From Microcaldota archaeon (GTDB lineage Archaea; Micrarchaeota; Micrarchaeia; Micrarchaeales; Micrarchaeaceae), in NCBI GenBank assembly GCA_021817565.1, contig JAKAUP010000003.1:207026-271025 (forward strand): 64,000 nt of DNA, written 5' to 3'. Shown piece by piece: positions 62,843-64,000 of this stretch. The notes beneath the pieces were generated by a model that made no database searches, was not told the origin of the DNA, and was given only the letters and a program-made list of their open reading frames with translations. The number at the start of each line of letters is the position of its first letter. Position 1 is the stretch's first letter. A program made the position numbers and the translations under genes.

Positions 62843-63340
62843 CTTCATAAAAATCACAGAAAAGTTTAGCCTCGAGAATTTATGCGCTACCTAAATGCAC
62901 ACGTTAATCTTAACTTTTTCAAGTTTTGAGGTGATCTATCCGCAGGTTCCCCTACGGATACCTTGTTACGCCTTAGCCCTCCTCACAGAATCTCAGTTCG
63001 AAAATTTCAGAGAAATTTCCTCACTGAAACCCCACTTGGGTGACTTGGCGGGCAGTGTGTGCAAGGAGCAGGGACAGATTCACCGCTCGATAGTGACAAG
63101 CGATTACTAGGGATTCCAGCTTCATGAGGGTGAGTTGCAACCCTCAATCCGAACTTGGATCGGTTTTAGGGGATTTGCTTTGCCTTTCGGCATTGCGTCC
63201 AATTGTGCCGACCTTTGTATGCCGCGTGTAGCCCAGGAGATTTGGGGCATACTGACATGTCGTCGCCTCCTCCTTCCTCCTCTTTAGACAGAGGCGGTCC
63301 TAACAGAGTGCCTGGCTTATCGCTAAACCAGTAGCAACTG

Positions 63341-63883
63341 TCAGCAGAGGTCTCGCTCGTTACCGGGTAGGTGAATAATACTCCGCATTCTTAAGCTATG
63401 TTCTCTTATAAACGCGATAAAACTTTCCGAGTTCCTTATCCTCAATTTCGTCATATTTGAGGTATGAAACCCTAAGCGCTCCATAAGCATTATGTTCCTT
63501 TCGCCTGGACTATACATGTATATTCCCTTCTCGTCTACTCCTCCGCATGAATCGAAGATGCCTGCAAGGTAATTTGCCGTGTAGGCGTTCGGATGCTTGA
63601 GTATGTGTTCTGAACGGTCCAGAGACCTGTCCATGAACTTCCTGATCTTCGAGTTGTAGAATTTAATAGTGTATAGGGTAGGCTTATGGCTCTTGCTTAC
63701 GAGCAGTTTGCTGGGCTCTATGCCCATCCCTATCGCTATCTTTATGAAGCGTTCCAGGAATGATTCGTCGTTGGACGACATCTCTATCGAGGAATTATCG
63801 CTGCATTTGCTGCAGCTATGCACTCCAAGCATATAGCATATATCGGGATTTAGCTTAATTTTCTGCGTCATTGCATCACTCAC
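63341..63883 (-). CDS. Degenerate LAGLIDADG homing endonuclease in 16S intron
   Basis: 180 residues from GTG 63883. First motif position YMLGVHSCSKC and second YLAGIFDSCGGVDEKGIY align with two LAGLIDADG helices, with FLERFIKIAIGMG between. The catalytic acidic residue is Ser in motif 1 and Cys in motif 2, so DNA cleavage is doubtful. The C-terminus HLPGNERDLC is read through into exon 2. May have lost endonuclease function. Confidence 0.75.
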   Translation of the reverse strand: MSDAMTQKIKLNPDICYMLGVHSCSKCSDNSSIEMSSNDESFLERFIKIAIGMGIEPSKLLVSKSHKPTLYTIKFYNSKIRKFMDRSLDRSEHILKHPNAYTANYLAGIFDSCGGVDEKGIYMYSPGERNIMLMERLGFHTSNMTKLRIRNSESFIAFIREHSLRMRSIIHLPGNERDLC

Positions 63884-63888
63884 TTACT
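63361..63888 (-). other. 528-base intron in 16S rRNA (near E. coli 1095-1102)
   Basis: The exon parts GTTAAGTCCGGTAA and CGAGCGAGACC would join to a normal helix. TTACCGG (plus strand) occurs at 63360-63366 and 63888-63894, so borders are ambiguous by seven bases. Intron ends can pair (GTAAGTGA with TCACCTAC, one mismatch). Contains the endonuclease-like frame. Confidence 0.9.
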
Positions 63889-64000
63889 TACCGGACTTAA
63901 CCGGACAGTTCACACCACGAGCTGACGGCCGCCATGCACCACCTCTCGGCTCGTCAGGTAAGATCTTTAGTCTGACCTTCATCCTGCCGTCGCCCCTGGT

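Larger units (their letters stand above)
62926..64000 (-). rRNA. rrs: 16S rRNA, 3' part, interrupted by an intron
   Basis: Minus strand. The 3' end reads GTAACAAGGTATCCGTAGGG, then AACCTGCGGATAGATCACC and TC, ending about 62926. Upstream landmarks include GCACACACTGCCCGCCAAGT and GGAATCCCTAGTAATCGC; before the intron GGTGCATGGCGGCCGTCAGC. Exon 2 runs 62926 to about 63360-63366, exon 1 from about 63888-63894 to the window edge. No 23S or 5S in window. Sequence is divergent at several universal positions. Confidence 0.95.

Noticed and set aside
62895-63110. 71-residue plus ORF over the 16S 3' end
   Set aside because: Antisense to rRNA.
1-64000. CRISPR arrays and insertion sequences
   Set aside because: No regularly spaced repeats, transposase-like genes or terminal inverted repeats with target duplications were seen.

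Overview
The window is archaeal and looks like a small-genome DPANN lineage, most plausibly a Micrarchaeota/ARMAN-type organism; that placement is inference from gene content. The archaeal markers are aL12 (P1), uL10, L32e, L19e, S4e and S8e, RNase P proteins Rpp29 and Rpp30, aIF1A, aIF2-beta, PriS, Orc1/Cdc6, Lhr, GatD/GatE, an SRP RNA of archaeal form, archaeal FEN1 and class III signal peptides. Genes are packed with overlaps of a few bases. Many starts lie about 25-40 bases from an AT-rich TATA-like box, as expected for leaderless or near-leaderless mRNAs.

Layout. 1-3.0 kb: end of csl4, a DUF45 metallopeptidase and the stalk operon rpl1-rpl10-rpl12 (minus). 3.0-10.1 kb: a DUF373 membrane protein, then rnp1-rps17-rpl14-rpl24-rps4e-rpl5-rps14-rpl18 region genes to rps5, with no L30, L15 or SecY after S5. 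10.1-21 kb: ferredoxin, lhr plus its phosphoesterase, a site-2 protease, aMBF1, fen1, dinB, trxB, an MBL-fold RNase and a LamG-bearing class III signal-peptide protein. 21-29.3 kb (minus): two adjacent ftsZ genes, two unknown proteins, rps8e, gatE, gatD and a CDKAL1-type methylthiotransferase. 29.4-34.4 kb: small accessory genes (zinc finger, PLD-like, antiporter, ASCH, a TPR protein with a transglutaminase-like N-terminus). 34.5-42.2 kb: Trm11-like enzyme, prenyl synthase, priS, an Lrp-like regulator, rpp30, orc1/cdc6, aIF1A and aIF2-beta. 42.3-45.5 kb: SRP RNA, tRNA-Ser(GCT), a Cys-rich protein, tRNA-Gly(TCC), a two-gene island with a HEPN-like protein, and tRNA-Asn(GTT). 45.5-48.8 kb (minus): an operon of a response regulator with a degenerate GGDEF-like domain, a pilin-like protein and two unknown or secreted proteins. 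49-55.4 kb: Cas4-like nuclease, alaS, tRNA-Lys, a NicO-like permease and class II lysS. 55.7-57.5 kb: an intron-bearing tRNA-Ser, then rps13-rps4-rps11. 57.5-64 kb (minus): ogt, a 1395-residue surface protein, ppa and the 3' part of the 16S rRNA gene, which is interrupted by an intron.

The most interesting signals are in the RNA genes. The 16S gene has a 528-base insertion carrying a LAGLIDADG reading frame whose catalytic acidic positions are lost in both motifs. Its decoding site has a paired change, U1406C with U1495G, plus C1400U. One tRNA-Ser gene carries an extra 12 bases in the anticodon loop and an extra 16 bases in the T loop. Protein-level candidates are the HEPN-like gene lying between the 3' ends of two converging tRNA genes, the archaeal response-regulator/GGDEF/pilin operon, and the transglutaminase-like/TPR protein. 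I see no CRISPR array and no insertion sequence. All family calls rest on reading motifs by eye; no database search was run.
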